Shown in pieces: positions 1 through 10,237 of a stretch of 64,000 bases of DNA. A program made the position numbers and the translations under genes. This DNA comes from Planomonospora sp. ID82291 (lineage in GTDB: Bacteria; Actinomycetota; Actinomycetes; Streptosporangiales; Streptosporangiaceae): NCBI RefSeq assembly GCF_015711645.1, contig NZ_JABTEX010000004.1, forward strand, positions 248,001-312,000, given 5' to 3'. The first letter of the stretch is position 1. Every line of letters starts with the position of its first letter. The notes beneath the pieces were generated by a model. It had not been told where the DNA came from, ran no database searches, and saw only the letters and a program-made list of their open reading frames with translations.

Positions 1-992
1 CCGAGGTCGATGACCTTGAGGTCGCGGCCGACCTGGATCACGTTGGCGGGTTTGAGGTCGCAGTAGAGCATCCCCCGCTCGTGCAGGTAGCCGAGGGCGC
101 GCAGGATCTCCAGCGCGTACGGGATCGCCTGGCGCAGCGGCAGGGCCTCGGCGGCGCCGGTCTCCCGCAGCCGGCGGCGGAGCAGGTCGTGCAGGGACTC
201 ACCGCCGATGTACTCCATGACGAGGTACCCGGCCATCCGCCCGGCGGCCGGGCCGGTGCCGGGCTCCCGGTGCCGGACGAAGTTGAAGATCTTGACGATG
301 TTCGGGTGGTCCACGCCCGTCAGGAAGCGGCGCTCGGCCTCCGCCACGGCCAGCGCCTCGGCGTCGTTGGTGTTCAGCAGCCCCTTGAGGACCACCCACC
401 GGCCGTCGAGGTTGCGGTCGGCGGCCAGGTAGACCCAGCCGAGCCCGCCGTGCGCCAGGCAGCCCTTCACCTCGTACTGCCCGGCGACCAGGTCGCCCTC
501 GCGCAGCTTGGGGGCGAAGGAGAACGGGGTGCCGTCGTGCGGGCAGACCCCCTCGGTACGGCCCGGCCGGCCGCCGCGGCTCCGGCCGACGGGCCTGCCG
601 CAGCCGGGCGCGCCGCAGAACCGGCGGTCCTCCGGGACCTCGGGGTCGTGCAGCACCACCGCCGCCGGGTCCCGGTAGAGCACGGGCGGCACCTCGGCCA
701 GCCCGGTCCCCAGCAGGCCCGGCCGCGACCCGCCGGTGCCCCGCGTCCCGCGGCTCGCGATGGCGCCGGTCCCGCGGCGCCCGGCCGAGGGGACGGTGAC
801 GGGCGCGGACCCGGCGGCGGGGGAGGAGGACGGCCGTCCGGGGGGCGAGGGTGCGGGCGAGAAGGCGGGGGACGGGGAGGCGGGGGACGGGGAGGGGACG
901 GAGGAGGGCCGGGGCCGCGCGAGGTGGCCGCACCGGCCGCAGCGGCCGTCCTGGGCGGTTCCCGAGCAGTCCGGCCGGGTGCAACCGGTCAT
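1..992 (-). CDS. pknG: Serine/threonine-protein kinase PknG (partial, C-terminus outside window)
   Basis: The reading frame runs off the left edge, so only about 330 N-terminal residues are present. The extreme N-terminus has a small Cys cluster (CTRPDC...CGRCG), then a Pro/Ser-rich linker. A rubredoxin-like pair follows (FCGAPGCGRPVG ... VCPHDGTPF), and then the kinase domain with Gly-rich loop LAHGGLGWVY, catalytic Lys in VVLKGL, and the CDLKPANVI catalytic loop. Rubredoxin plus kinase plus, in complete proteins, a TPR tail is the PknG architecture. In other actinobacteria PknG is cytosolic and controls glutamate/2-oxoglutarate metabolism through GarA. The ATG at 990-992 is the first start giving this full zinc/rubredoxin region. 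The C-terminal TPR cannot be checked here. Confidence 0.93.
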   Translation of the reverse strand, partial: MTGCTRPDCSGTAQDGRCGRCGHLARPRPSSVPSPSPASPSPAFSPAPSPPGRPSSSPAAGSAPVTVPSAGRRGTGAIASRGTRGTGGSRPGLLGTGLAEVPPVLYRDPAAVVLHDPEVPEDRRFCGAPGCGRPVGRSRGGRPGRTEGVCPHDGTPFSFAPKLREGDLVAGQYEVKGCLAHGGLGWVYLAADRNLDGRWVVLKGLLNTNDAEALAVAEAERRFLTGVDHPNIVKIFNFVRHREPGTGPAAGRMAGYLVMEYIGGESLHDLLRRRLRETGAAEALPLRQAIPYALEILRALGYLHERGMLYCDLKPANVIQVGRDLKVIDL

Positions 993-1607
993 CGGGCGCC
1001 CCCTTCGATCGCGCGCGGGTGTCCGGTCACGGCCACCGCCGCCCGCCGCAGGTCGCGGCGCTCGTCGGCGGTCCGGCCGCCGCTGGACTCTGCGTCACCG
1101 ATCCCCGTACCTTCCCGTGCGCGAGGCCCCCGTGGAAAGTGTGGTTCTTCATCCGCTCTTTACCCGTTGACGAAGGATCGCGGGGGAAAGTTTCCGAAAC
1201 GGGATGTTCGCACGGGCGGTGGCGCGGCACCCGGGACGGACCGCGCCCTTCCGGAGGGGGCTCTTCCGTGTAGGGAGGGGGCACCCGTCTCCGCAGGCAT
1301 ACCGCCCCGCTCACCTGCGCTGATATCCGTTCGGGTATCCGTCGGATGCGTTCACCGGTATTGGACATGATCCGGTGGTTCTGGTCTGCTGTCCTCTGCG
1401 ATCGGCGGGCGGTGCGGGAGCCGCCGGGGCGGGGGCCGTCACACGTCGGAGGACGGCCCCGTCCCCCAGGTCGGCGGGCATCGCGTGGACTCACCGCGAA
1501 CGCCCGTCCCGCGGGTCCGCCCATGACGTCCCAGACGCAGGAGGAACGATGCACATGGCCGTCGCGAGCCGGTTCACGGCCGCGCCGCCGTCCGGAGGGA
1601 CGCGGCG
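993..1607. other. Intergenic region between divergent pknG and the penicillin-binding protein
   Basis: About 615 bases without a convincing gene. Reading frames on both strands are open only because of the high G+C and lack recognisable protein features. The stretch must hold divergent promoters. It contains an imperfect inverted repeat GTTTCCGAAAC (1190-1200) and a direct repeat TATCCGT (1324-1330 and 1336-1342). No terminator-like hairpin was recognised. Confidence 0.5.
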
Positions 1608-3974
1608 GTGTCCCGGGAGCCGGAGGACGGCCGACGGGGGCACCGGCGCGGGTGCCGCCGGATGAACGGCATCTTCGGAGAGCCGGGAGAGGCCCTCCCG
1701 GAGGAGCGGACCGGGACGCCGGCGACGGGGCGGACCGCGACGGGATCCGGTGTCGTGCGCCTGGTCCAGGCGGCGGTGGGCGCGGGGGTGCTGGCCGCGA
1801 TCCTGGCGCTGCCCGCCGTGGGCGGTGCGGGGGCGCTGGTGGTCACCGCGTCGAACGAGCTGAACCTCCGGCCGGTGGACCTCCCGGAGCCGCCGCTGGC
1901 GGAGAAGACGACCGTCCTGGACGCCCGGGGCAACCAGATCGCGCAGTTCTACGAGGAGTACCGCGAGATCGTCCCGCTCGCCGAGGTGGCCCCGGTGATG
2001 CGGACGGCGATCATCGCGATCGAGGACGACCGCTTCTACGAGCACGGTCCGATCGACGTCGAGGGGACCGTCCGGGCCCTGGCGAAGAACCTCGTCTCGG
2101 GCGGGGTGAGCCAGGGCGGCTCCAGCATCACCCAGCAGTACGTCAAGCAGGTGCTGCTCAACACGGCCGTCACCGACGAGGAGAAGAACAAGGCGCTGGA
2201 GGCCAGCTACGCGCGCAAGCTCAACGAGCTGCGCCACGCGCTGGCCGTCGAGCGGAAGTACTCCAAGGACCAGATCCTGGAGAAGTACCTGAACATCGCC
2301 TACTTCGGCGCGGGGGCCAACGGCGTGGAGGCGGCGGCCAAGCGGTTCTTCGGGACCACGGCGGCCGAGCTCGACCTGGCGCAGGCGGCGACCCTCGCGG
2401 CGGCCGTGCAGCTGCCCAACGCCACCGACCCCGAGGGCGGCAGGAAGAACCGCGCGCGGCTGCTGGAGCGGCGCAACGTCGTGCTCGACCGGATGGCGGA
2501 GCTCGGCAGGATCACCCCGCAGGAGGCCGCGAAGGCCAAGGCCAGGAAGCTGGGCTACCGGGGCACGCCGCTGCCCGGCGGGTGCGAGGCCAGCCCGTAC
2601 CCCTACTTCTGCATGTACGTGCGCCACGAGATCCTGAGCAACCCGGCCTTCGGGAGGACGAAGAGCGCCCGGGCCCGGTTCCTCAACCGCGGCGGTCTGA
2701 CGATCAGGACCACGCTGGAGCCCCGGATGCAGGCCGCGGCGGAGAAGGCGATCAGGGCGCGGGTGCACGCCTCCGACGAGCCGGTCGCCGCCCAGGCCCT
2801 GGTCCAGCCGGGCACGGGGATGATCCGGGCGATGGCGGCCAGCCGCGAGTACGGCACCTCCCGGCGCAGGAACGAGATCTCCTACAACGTGGTGGCCGAC
2901 GCCGCGCACGGCGGCGGCATCGGCTTCCAGCCGGGCTCGACGTTCAAGACCTTCACGCTGATCGCGGCGCTGAAGGAGGGCATGAAGCTCGACGACGGCC
3001 TCACCGCCGGCGCGGGCTACCGCGCGCCCGCCTACGCGACCTTCAAGGACTGCAAGGGCGGCAACGTCGGCGACCCGACGCACACCATCACCAACGACGA
3101 GGGTTCGCCGGGCTTCAAGACGCTGCGGACGGGCACCTGGAGCTCGGTCAACACCTTCTTCCTGGTGCTGGAGGAGCGCGTGGGCCTGTGCGACACGGTG
3201 CAGACGGCCAGGTCGCTGGGGATCAAGCGCGCCGACGGCCGGCCGCTCCAGGAGGTGCAGACCTTCACCCTGGGCGTCAACGAGACCGACCCGGTCACCG
3301 TCGCCGGCGCGTACGCCGCGATCGCCGCGCGCGGCAGGTACTGCCGGCCGATGGCGATCACCCGGATCACCGACCGGGACGGCAGGGCGACCGATCACCG
3401 GCCCCAGTGCCGCCAGGCGCTGGACCCGGCGATCGCCGACGCCGCCGCCGACGTCCTGTCGGGGGTGTTCACCGAGGGCACGATGCAGAGCGTGGGCGGC
3501 ATCGGCCGGCCCGCCGCGGGCAAGACCGGCACCACCGACGACCACGCCACCGCCTGGTTCGCCGGGTTCACCCCCGACCTGGCCGGCGCGGTGAGCCTCG
3601 GGGACCCCCGGGGGTCGACGGCGCACAAGCTCCGCGGCGTGACCATCGGCGGACACTACTACGGCGCGGTCTTCGGGGCCTCCATCTCCGGCCCGATCTG
3701 GAAGGACACCATGATGGCCGCGCTGAAGGGCGTCAGGGCCACCCCCTTCCACCCGGTCGACTCCGCCCGCTTCGGCGGCTGCGGTGCCGGCTGTCCCCCC
3801 AGGCGGCCCGCCTCCGCCGACGGCGACGGACCCGGGAACGGCGAGGGACCCGGGAACGGCGAGGGCCCGCCCGGGAACGGCGAGCCCGGACCGGGCCGCG
3901 GGCACGGGCCGGGGCAGGGCCGGGGGCCGGGCGGGAACGGCGGGGCGAACGGACCGGGCGGAGGCGGCGGGTGA
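1608..3974 (+). CDS. Class A penicillin-binding protein (transglycosylase/transpeptidase)
   Basis: Bifunctional peptidoglycan synthase. A basic cytoplasmic N-terminus is followed by one transmembrane segment (about residues 48-80). The GT51 glycosyltransferase domain has the catalytic Glu in IAIEDDRFYEHGP (E139) and the GGSSITQQYVKQ motif. The transpeptidase domain has SxxK (S444-T-F-K447), SxN (S513-V-N515) and KTG (K639-T-G641). A Gly/Pro/Asn-rich tail (repeats of GPGNGE) follows the last domain. The GTG at 1608 has GGAGGG 8 nt upstream; an ATG at 1662 is possible and would shorten the cytoplasmic part by 18 residues. Length (788 aa) is usual for actinobacterial PonA-type enzymes. The cysteine-rich segment around residues 320-345 between the domains is also typical of actinobacterial members. 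Confidence 0.95.
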   Translation: MSREPEDGRRGHRRGCRRMNGIFGEPGEALPEERTGTPATGRTATGSGVVRLVQAAVGAGVLAAILALPAVGGAGALVVTASNELNLRPVDLPEPPLAEKTTVLDARGNQIAQFYEEYREIVPLAEVAPVMRTAIIAIEDDRFYEHGPIDVEGTVRALAKNLVSGGVSQGGSSITQQYVKQVLLNTAVTDEEKNKALEASYARKLNELRHALAVERKYSKDQILEKYLNIAYFGAGANGVEAAAKRFFGTTAAELDLAQAATLAAAVQLPNATDPEGGRKNRARLLERRNVVLDRMAELGRITPQEAAKAKARKLGYRGTPLPGGCEASPYPYFCMYVRHEILSNPAFGRTKSARARFLNRGGLTIRTTLEPRMQAAAEKAIRARVHASDEPVAAQALVQPGTGMIRAMAASREYGTSRRRNEISYNVVADAAHGGGIGFQPGSTFKTFTLIAALKEGMKLDDGLTAGAGYRAPAYATFKDCKGGNVGDPTHTITNDEGSPGFKTLRTGTWSSVNTFFLVLEERVGLCDTVQTARSLGIKRADGRPLQEVQTFTLGVNETDPVTVAGAYAAIAARGRYCRPMAITRITDRDGRATDHRPQCRQALDPAIADAAADVLSGVFTEGTMQSVGGIGRPAAGKTGTTDDHATAWFAGFTPDLAGAVSLGDPRGSTAHKLRGVTIGGHYYGAVFGASISGPIWKDTMMAALKGVRATPFHPVDSARFGGCGAGCPPRRPASADGDGPGNGEGPGNGEGPPGNGEPGPGRGHGPGQGRGPGGNGGANGPGGGGG

Positions 3975-4021
3975 CCTCGCCCGCCTCCCTTCCTTGATCG
4001 ATCTTCGGTAGGGTGCGCGTC

Positions 4022-4588
4022 ATGCAACGTCTGACCGGATTGTTGATCGGCGCGGTTTTCGGCGCGGTCTTCGTGTTCGTGAACTCGCACCCGCCCCTCG
4101 ATCCGACGATCGCCCTCGTCCTCCGGGTCGCCGCCTCCGCCACCCTGGGCGGCGTCCTCCTCCTGTGGTTCACCGCCGTGAGGCGGGCCAGGACGACCGG
4201 CGTCGAACCGGTCGTCGCCGGAGGCCGGGCCGGCGGGAAGATGTTCGGCCTCGGCTTCGCGGTCATCGCCGTGGCCGAGGTCGTCATGCTGTTCGGCGGC
4301 ATCGCGGTGCTGCGCGCCCTGGACCGCCCGGTGGAGACCAACGTCGCCTGGATCGCCCTCGTCGTCGGCCTGCACTTCGTCGCCCTCGGGCCGGTCTGGA
4401 AGAACCGCACCATCATGCTGCCCGGCCTCGTCCTCACCGTGCTCGGCGCCGCCGGGCTCGCCATGACCTTCACCCCGGCCCTGGAGTGGGTGCCCCTCGT
4501 CAGCGGGGTGCTGTCCGGCGTGACGCTGCTGGCCGGCTGCACGGCCTCCTCCTGGTCGGCCCTGTCCGCGCCGGCCGCCACCCGCTAG
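4022..4588 (+). CDS. Hypothetical multi-pass membrane protein
   Basis: 188 residues with about six hydrophobic segments: roughly 5-22, 31-52, 74-97, 108-122, 134-151 and 156-175. The N-terminus begins MQRLTGLLIGAVFGAVF. No family is recognised and no catalytic motif is seen, so it is an integral membrane protein of unknown role. The ATG at 4022 is preferred to a GTG at 4013. A TAGGGT hexamer 7 nt before the ATG could be a -10 element of a leaderless transcript, since a Shine-Dalgarno is weak. It lies 47 bp after the penicillin-binding protein gene but may be transcribed on its own. Confidence 0.75.
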   Translation: MQRLTGLLIGAVFGAVFVFVNSHPPLDPTIALVLRVAASATLGGVLLLWFTAVRRARTTGVEPVVAGGRAGGKMFGLGFAVIAVAEVVMLFGGIAVLRALDRPVETNVAWIALVVGLHFVALGPVWKNRTIMLPGLVLTVLGAAGLAMTFTPALEWVPLVSGVLSGVTLLAGCTASSWSALSAPAATR

Positions 4589-4688
4589 CCGGGCACCGCC
4601 CCGGCACGGGCCCGGTGCGGGTCCGGTATCCAGCGGGGATTCCCCGGTTCGGGGGACGCGGGCGGAAGGCCTGCCGTACCCTCCCGGC

Positions 4689-5426
4689 GTGGACGATCCG
4701 CGGGCAGGCCATTCCTCCGACCGGCGTGAAGAGGCCCGGCTGGAGTTCCGGGAGGCCGGGCGCGAGCTCCGCTGGGCCATGAGCCGGTACGGCGACGCCC
4801 GGCAGGCGATCGACTCCGGGGGCGTGTCCATCGGCGAGCTGTTCCGGGCGAGGCAGGCCTGGGCCTGGGCCCTGATGGAATGGGTGCGCACACTGACCTC
4901 CCGGGAGGAGATCCTGGACGGGGTGCGGAGCGGTCCCGGCGACGGGAGTGAGCGCCCGGACGCCGGTGCCGGGCGCTTTCCGCCGCCCGCCACCCTCGAG
5001 GCGGCGCGCCGCCAGGTCGAGGTGCTCTCCGGGCAGTACGAACGGGTCCGCCACAGGGCCTCTCCCGACGAGGTGGCCCTGGCCCGGAGCCTCTGGGCGC
5101 GGGCGCTGGCGTCCTGGGCCCGGATGCTGATCACGATGGAGGAGGCCGCGGACCGCGCCCGGCTCGACCGGTTCGACGAGGGAGGCCGGGTGGGCGCGGC
5201 CCTGTCCCGTCAGGACCCGCCCGAGCAGGAGGAGTGGGTGGTGCGGCAGCACGAGGTCGTCACCGCCAGCCGGGAGCGGGCCCGGGCCGCCAACCTCGCG
5301 GCGAGAGGCTATCTGCCCGGGGAGGACATCCCCCCGGCCGCGGGCGGCGCCGGCGGGCGCGACGTCCCCGCGGCGGCGGCGCCGGCCCGCCGGGCCGCGG
5401 ACCGGCCGTCACGGCGGGCCGGATGA
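4689..5426 (+). CDS. Hypothetical protein with an internal duplication
   Basis: 245 residues, GTG start, no signal peptide or membrane segment. The protein has two similar helical halves: residues about 14-80 (LFRARQAWAWALMEWVRTL) and about 98-160 (LARSLWARALASWARMLIT) share the spacing of Arg/Trp/Ala residues, so an ancient tandem duplication is likely. The tail is Ala/Arg-rich and probably disordered. No Shine-Dalgarno is visible, but TACCCT lies 6 nt before the GTG, compatible with a leaderless mRNA. No known family is recognised. It is followed by convergent pruA. Confidence 0.7.
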   Translation: MDDPRAGHSSDRREEARLEFREAGRELRWAMSRYGDARQAIDSGGVSIGELFRARQAWAWALMEWVRTLTSREEILDGVRSGPGDGSERPDAGAGRFPPPATLEAARRQVEVLSGQYERVRHRASPDEVALARSLWARALASWARMLITMEEAADRARLDRFDEGGRVGAALSRQDPPEQEEWVVRQHEVVTASRERARAANLAARGYLPGEDIPPAAGGAGGRDVPAAAAPARRAADRPSRRAG

Positions 5427-5459
5427 GACGGCGGGCGCGGATCATCAGCCGGAGGCTGC

Positions 5460-5654
5460 TCATCCCCGCGGGGTGTAGGTCGGGTACGCGGTCAGATCCA
5501 CGTCCGCGTCCGGCCACCGGCGGCGCAGCGCCCATGCCGCCCGCCGGGCCCAGCCGGCCAGGTGGGGCAGCGCCCGTCCGTCGGCGGCGTCGGCATTCCG
5601 GCAGGGTTCCAGACGGCGGCCGCATCGCCAAGGGGTTTCGCCGTCGGAGGGCGG
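5460..5654 (-). other. Open, codon-biased extension downstream of pruA (possible gene remnant)
   Basis: Directly after the pruA stop codon, in the same frame, 65 further codons stay open to a TGA at 5469-5471 or nearby. They end in WPDADVDLTAYPTYTPRG with strong G/C bias at third positions. There is no ATG or GTG start inside it, so it is not annotated as a gene. It could be the tail of a decayed gene or of a longer former frame. This stretch fills the gap between the convergent gene ending at 5426 and pruA. Confidence 0.25.
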
Positions 5655-7280
<1,626 letters not shown>

Positions 7281-7282
7281 GG

Positions 7283-8209
7283 CTACTTGCCTCCCAGGGC
7301 GCGGAGAAAGAAGGCGACGTTGGCCGGGCGCTCGGCGAGGCGGCGCATGAAGTAGCCGTACCAGTCGTCGCCGTAGGGGACGTAGACGCGGACGGTGTGC
7401 CCGGCGCCGGTGAGGGACTGCTGCTTGTCGGTGCGGATGCCGTAGAGCATCTGGTACTCGTAGTCGCCCCGGGAGCGGCCGAAGCGGTCGGCGAGGAGCT
7501 CGGTGATCGAGATCAGCCGGTCGTCGTGCGTGGCCACCATGGGATACCCGCCGCCCGCCATGAGGATGCGCAGGCACCGGACGTAGGCCTTGTCCACCTC
7601 GGCCCGGTCGCGGTGCGCGACCGAGGCGGGTTCGGCGTAGGCGCCCTTGACCAGGCGCACCCGGGAGCCCTCGTGCGCCAGGTCGCGGCAGTCGGCCTCG
7701 CTGCGGAACAGGTAGGCCTGGAGCGCCACGCCGGTGCGGGGGAAGTCGCCGCGCAGCGCGCGCAGGACGCCGAGCGTGGAGTCGACCGTGGTGTGGTCCT
7801 CCATGTCGAGGGTGACGTCCGCCCCCGCGGCCCGTGCCGCCTCGCAGATCCGGCGGGCGTTCTCCAGGGCGATCGCGTCGCCGTCGGCGCCGAGCGCCTG
7901 GCCGACGGCGGAGAGCTTCACCGACACCTCGGCGCGGTCGCCGAGGTCCAGCTCGCGCAGCGCGCCGAGCAGGGTGGTGTAGGCCCGCGCCGTGTCCGCG
8001 GCGGCTCCGGCGTCCCGGGTCTCCTCGCCCAGATGGTCGATGCTGACGGTGAGGCCCGCGCCGGTCAGGCGCCGGACGGCCTCCACCGCGTCCTGAGGGG
8101 TCTCGCCCGCGACGAAGCGGTCGACGACCGTGCGGGTCAGCGGGACGCCGGAGACGGCACGCCGTACGAGCGGCACCCGCGACCCGGCGAGAAGAAGTGA
8201 ACCGAGCAT
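7283..8209 (-). CDS. Proline dehydrogenase
   Basis: FAD-dependent oxidation of proline to 1-pyrroline-5-carboxylate, the first step of proline degradation. 308 residues, a monofunctional enzyme. Family landmarks include VSIDHLGEET, VSVKLSAVGQ, VTLDMEDHTTVDSTL, VRLVKGAYAEP, VATHDDRLI and YEYQMLYGIR, which form the beta/alpha-barrel FAD site. The ATG at 8207-8209 begins MLGSLLLAGSR. The gene is first in an operon with pruA (2-bp gap) and divergent from a PucR-type regulator 94 bp away, which is the expected local activator. Confidence 0.95.
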   Translation of the reverse strand: MLGSLLLAGSRVPLVRRAVSGVPLTRTVVDRFVAGETPQDAVEAVRRLTGAGLTVSIDHLGEETRDAGAAADTARAYTTLLGALRELDLGDRAEVSVKLSAVGQALGADGDAIALENARRICEAARAAGADVTLDMEDHTTVDSTLGVLRALRGDFPRTGVALQAYLFRSEADCRDLAHEGSRVRLVKGAYAEPASVAHRDRAEVDKAYVRCLRILMAGGGYPMVATHDDRLISITELLADRFGRSRGDYEYQMLYGIRTDKQQSLTGAGHTVRVYVPYGDDWYGYFMRRLAERPANVAFFLRALGGK

Positions 8210-8277
8210 GCCTTCCAGCTTAAAACTCCAGGTCAGCCCAGCCGAATGTGCATCTGCCACGACCGTGGGCGCAGGGT

Positions 8278-8296
8278 TTGTACAGATGTACGACAA
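8278..8296. promoter_or_regulatory. Inverted repeat in the proline operon / PucR-type regulator divergent promoter
   Basis: TTGT (8278-8281) and ACAA (8293-8296) flank two GTAC tetramers separated by 4 nt. The element sits in the 94-bp gap between divergent genes, immediately before the regulator start. A regulator-binding site is an inference from position and symmetry; no site is known to me for this exact regulator. Confidence 0.4.
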
Positions 8297-8303
8297 TGGC
8301 GGC

Positions 8304-9380
8304 ATGCTCCAGGAGACCGTCGACGAGATCGCCGCCCGCCTCGGGGCCGCCGCCACCCTGGAGGACCGCTCGCTGAAGCTGCTGGCGTACGCCGCGCAGA
8401 GCGGCGACATCGACACCGTGCGCCAGGAGTCCATCCTGCGCCGCCGCGCCTCCGACGAGGTCCGGGCCTACTTCGAGGGGTACGGCATCGCGACGGCGCC
8501 CGGCCGGGTCCGCATCCCCGCCGACGCCGCGCTGGGCGTGCTGGCCCGGGTCTGCGTCCCGCTCCGGCACGACGGGGTGACCTACGGCTATCTGTGGCTG
8601 CTGGACGACGGCACGCTCACCGACGGGCGGCTGGCCTCGGTGGCGGGCCTGGTCGGGCGGGCGGCGGCGACGCTCGCCCAGGAGGCTCGCCGCCGCCGGG
8701 ATGTGGGCGCGCGGCTGCGGGAGCTGTTCTCCGCCGACGCCGAGGAGCGCGCCCGGGCCCTGCCGCTGCCGGACACGCTGGACCTGCGCGGCCCGGTGGC
8801 GGCGATCGCCGTGCACGGCCCGGCCGACCGGGTCGCCGCGCTCTGGACGCTCCCGCGCGACGTGCTCGCCGAGCCCGGCGTCCCCGCCGCCGGCGGGCCG
8901 CTGGTCGCGCTGCTCACCCCGGCGGCCCACGCGCGGGAGGTCGCCGGGCGCGTCCAGGCCATGTACGGCACGGCGGCCGGGATCGGCGACGCGCGCGACG
9001 AGGCGGGGGAGGCCTGGCTGAGCTGGCGGGAGGCGGTCGGCGCGCTCCGGGCGGCCCTCCGGCTGCCCGGCCTGGGACCGGTCGCGGCCTGGTCCGGTCT
9101 GGGGGTCTACCGGACGCTGCTCCGGCTGGCCCCGGCCGACCTGCGCGAGCTGGCGGGGGAGACCGCCGCGCTGGCGGCCGACCCCGAGCTGTCCCGGACG
9201 GTGGAGGGCTACCTCGACCGCGCCGGGCACGTCCAGGAGGCCGCGGCGGCGCTCGGCGTGCACCGCCAGACGCTCTACTACCGGCTGGGCAAGGCCGAGC
9301 GGCTCACCGGGCGCGACCTGGGGGACGGGGAGAGCCGCCTGCTGGTCCACCTCTCGCTCAAGGCCGCACGGCTGCTGTAG
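8304..9380 (+). CDS. PucR-family transcriptional regulator of proline utilisation
   Basis: 358 residues. The C-terminus has the PucR-type helix-turn-helix: VEGYLDRAGHVQEAAAALGV followed by HRQTLYYRLGKAERLTG, ending in SRLLVHLSLKAARLL. The central region is a GGDEF-like/CdaR segment of the family, and the N-terminal third resembles a GAF-like sensor. PucR-type regulators next to and divergent from proline dehydrogenase operons in actinomycetes activate them in response to proline; that role is inferred from family and position. The start could be ATG 8286 or 8304. 8304 is used because it begins the conserved MLQETVDEIAARL and leaves the inverted repeat outside the coding region. Confidence 0.88.
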   Translation: MLQETVDEIAARLGAAATLEDRSLKLLAYAAQSGDIDTVRQESILRRRASDEVRAYFEGYGIATAPGRVRIPADAALGVLARVCVPLRHDGVTYGYLWLLDDGTLTDGRLASVAGLVGRAAATLAQEARRRRDVGARLRELFSADAEERARALPLPDTLDLRGPVAAIAVHGPADRVAALWTLPRDVLAEPGVPAAGGPLVALLTPAAHAREVAGRVQAMYGTAAGIGDARDEAGEAWLSWREAVGALRAALRLPGLGPVAAWSGLGVYRTLLRLAPADLRELAGETAALAADPELSRTVEGYLDRAGHVQEAAAALGVHRQTLYYRLGKAERLTGRDLGDGESRLLVHLSLKAARLL

Positions 9381-9521
9381 CTCCCGCGGGGCGGGCGGAG
9401 ACCGGAGACCGGGCCGGGCAGGACGGGCGGCCGGGGCCGGCCGCGACGCCGGCGAAGGTGCTCGCTCACCAGCGGCGGCCGGGCGCCGGGTCCGCCCGAT
9501 CGGCTGACCCGGTGGCTTCCA

Positions 9522-10139
9522 TCAGCCGCCGAGGCGGCGCAGCAGGTGTGCGCGGGCCGGCGCGTCGCCGGGGCCGCCGCGCTCGGCGAGCCGCTCGGCG
9601 ATGTGGCGCCGGTGCGCCTCGTCGGCGTTGCCCCCGTACTTGAACTTGCCCTCGACCTTCCGCACGGTCAGGCGCAGCCCCAGGATGCCGGGCAGCCGGC
9701 GCGCGTGCTCGGACGGGTCGGCCAGCGCGCCCTCCGGCTCCAGCCGGGCGAGCTGGGCCCGCAGGATGTCGAGCTTGCCCTCCGGATCGGTGACGACCTC
9801 GGCGTGGCAGACGAGCTGGACGGCGGCGTAGTAGGTGGTGGGCACCCCGAGGCGGGGGTCGCCCCCGCCGGGTGGGACCTTCCAGCCGCCGGGCACGTAG
9901 GCCCAGTCGCCGGCCACCGACAGCAGCACGGCCGGGTTCTCCGCGATCGCCGCCCAGACCGGGTTGGGCCGGGCCAGGTGGAGCAGGACCGTGCGGTCGT
10001 CGGCGAGCAGGAACTGGGTCGGCACCACGACCGGGACGTCGCGGTCGCGGCCGGAGGCGATGAGGTGGCCGAACTCGTTCGCCCTGACGAACTCCAGCGC
10101 CTCACCGGGAGCCGCGGCGTCCCACGGATGGATCATCAT
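9522..10139 (-). CDS. PaiB-like FMN-binding negative transcriptional regulator
   Basis: 205 residues matching the PaiB family (FMN-binding split barrel). It opens MMIHPWDAA and carries HLIASGRD, VPTQFLL, HLARPNPVW, YVPGGWK, VPTTYYAAVQLVCHAEVV, LPGILGLRLTVRKVEGKFKYGGN. In Bacillus PaiB affects sporulation and protease genes. In actinomycetes the role is not established, and flavin-dependent reductase chemistry is equally plausible. It is convergent with the PucR-type gene and has its own upstream region of 98 bp before the glycosyltransferase gene. Either of two adjacent ATG codons could start it. Confidence 0.88.
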   Translation of the reverse strand: MMIHPWDAAAPGEALEFVRANEFGHLIASGRDRDVPVVVPTQFLLADDRTVLLHLARPNPVWAAIAENPAVLLSVAGDWAYVPGGWKVPPGGGDPRLGVPTTYYAAVQLVCHAEVVTDPEGKLDILRAQLARLEPEGALADPSEHARRLPGILGLRLTVRKVEGKFKYGGNADEAHRRHIAERLAERGGPGDAPARAHLLRRLGG

Positions 10140-10237
10140 GCGGCCAAACGTATACCTATCCAGTCGGGTGCATCAAAAAGCCCGGCACCCGGAGCGGGCC
10201 GCGCCCCGGGGCCGGGCCGGAAGGCCGGGCGGAGCCG

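Noticed and set aside
1346-3997. 883-codon forward frame covering the penicillin-binding protein
   Set aside because: Same strand, other frame. All catalytic motifs of the PBP are in the frame starting at 1608.
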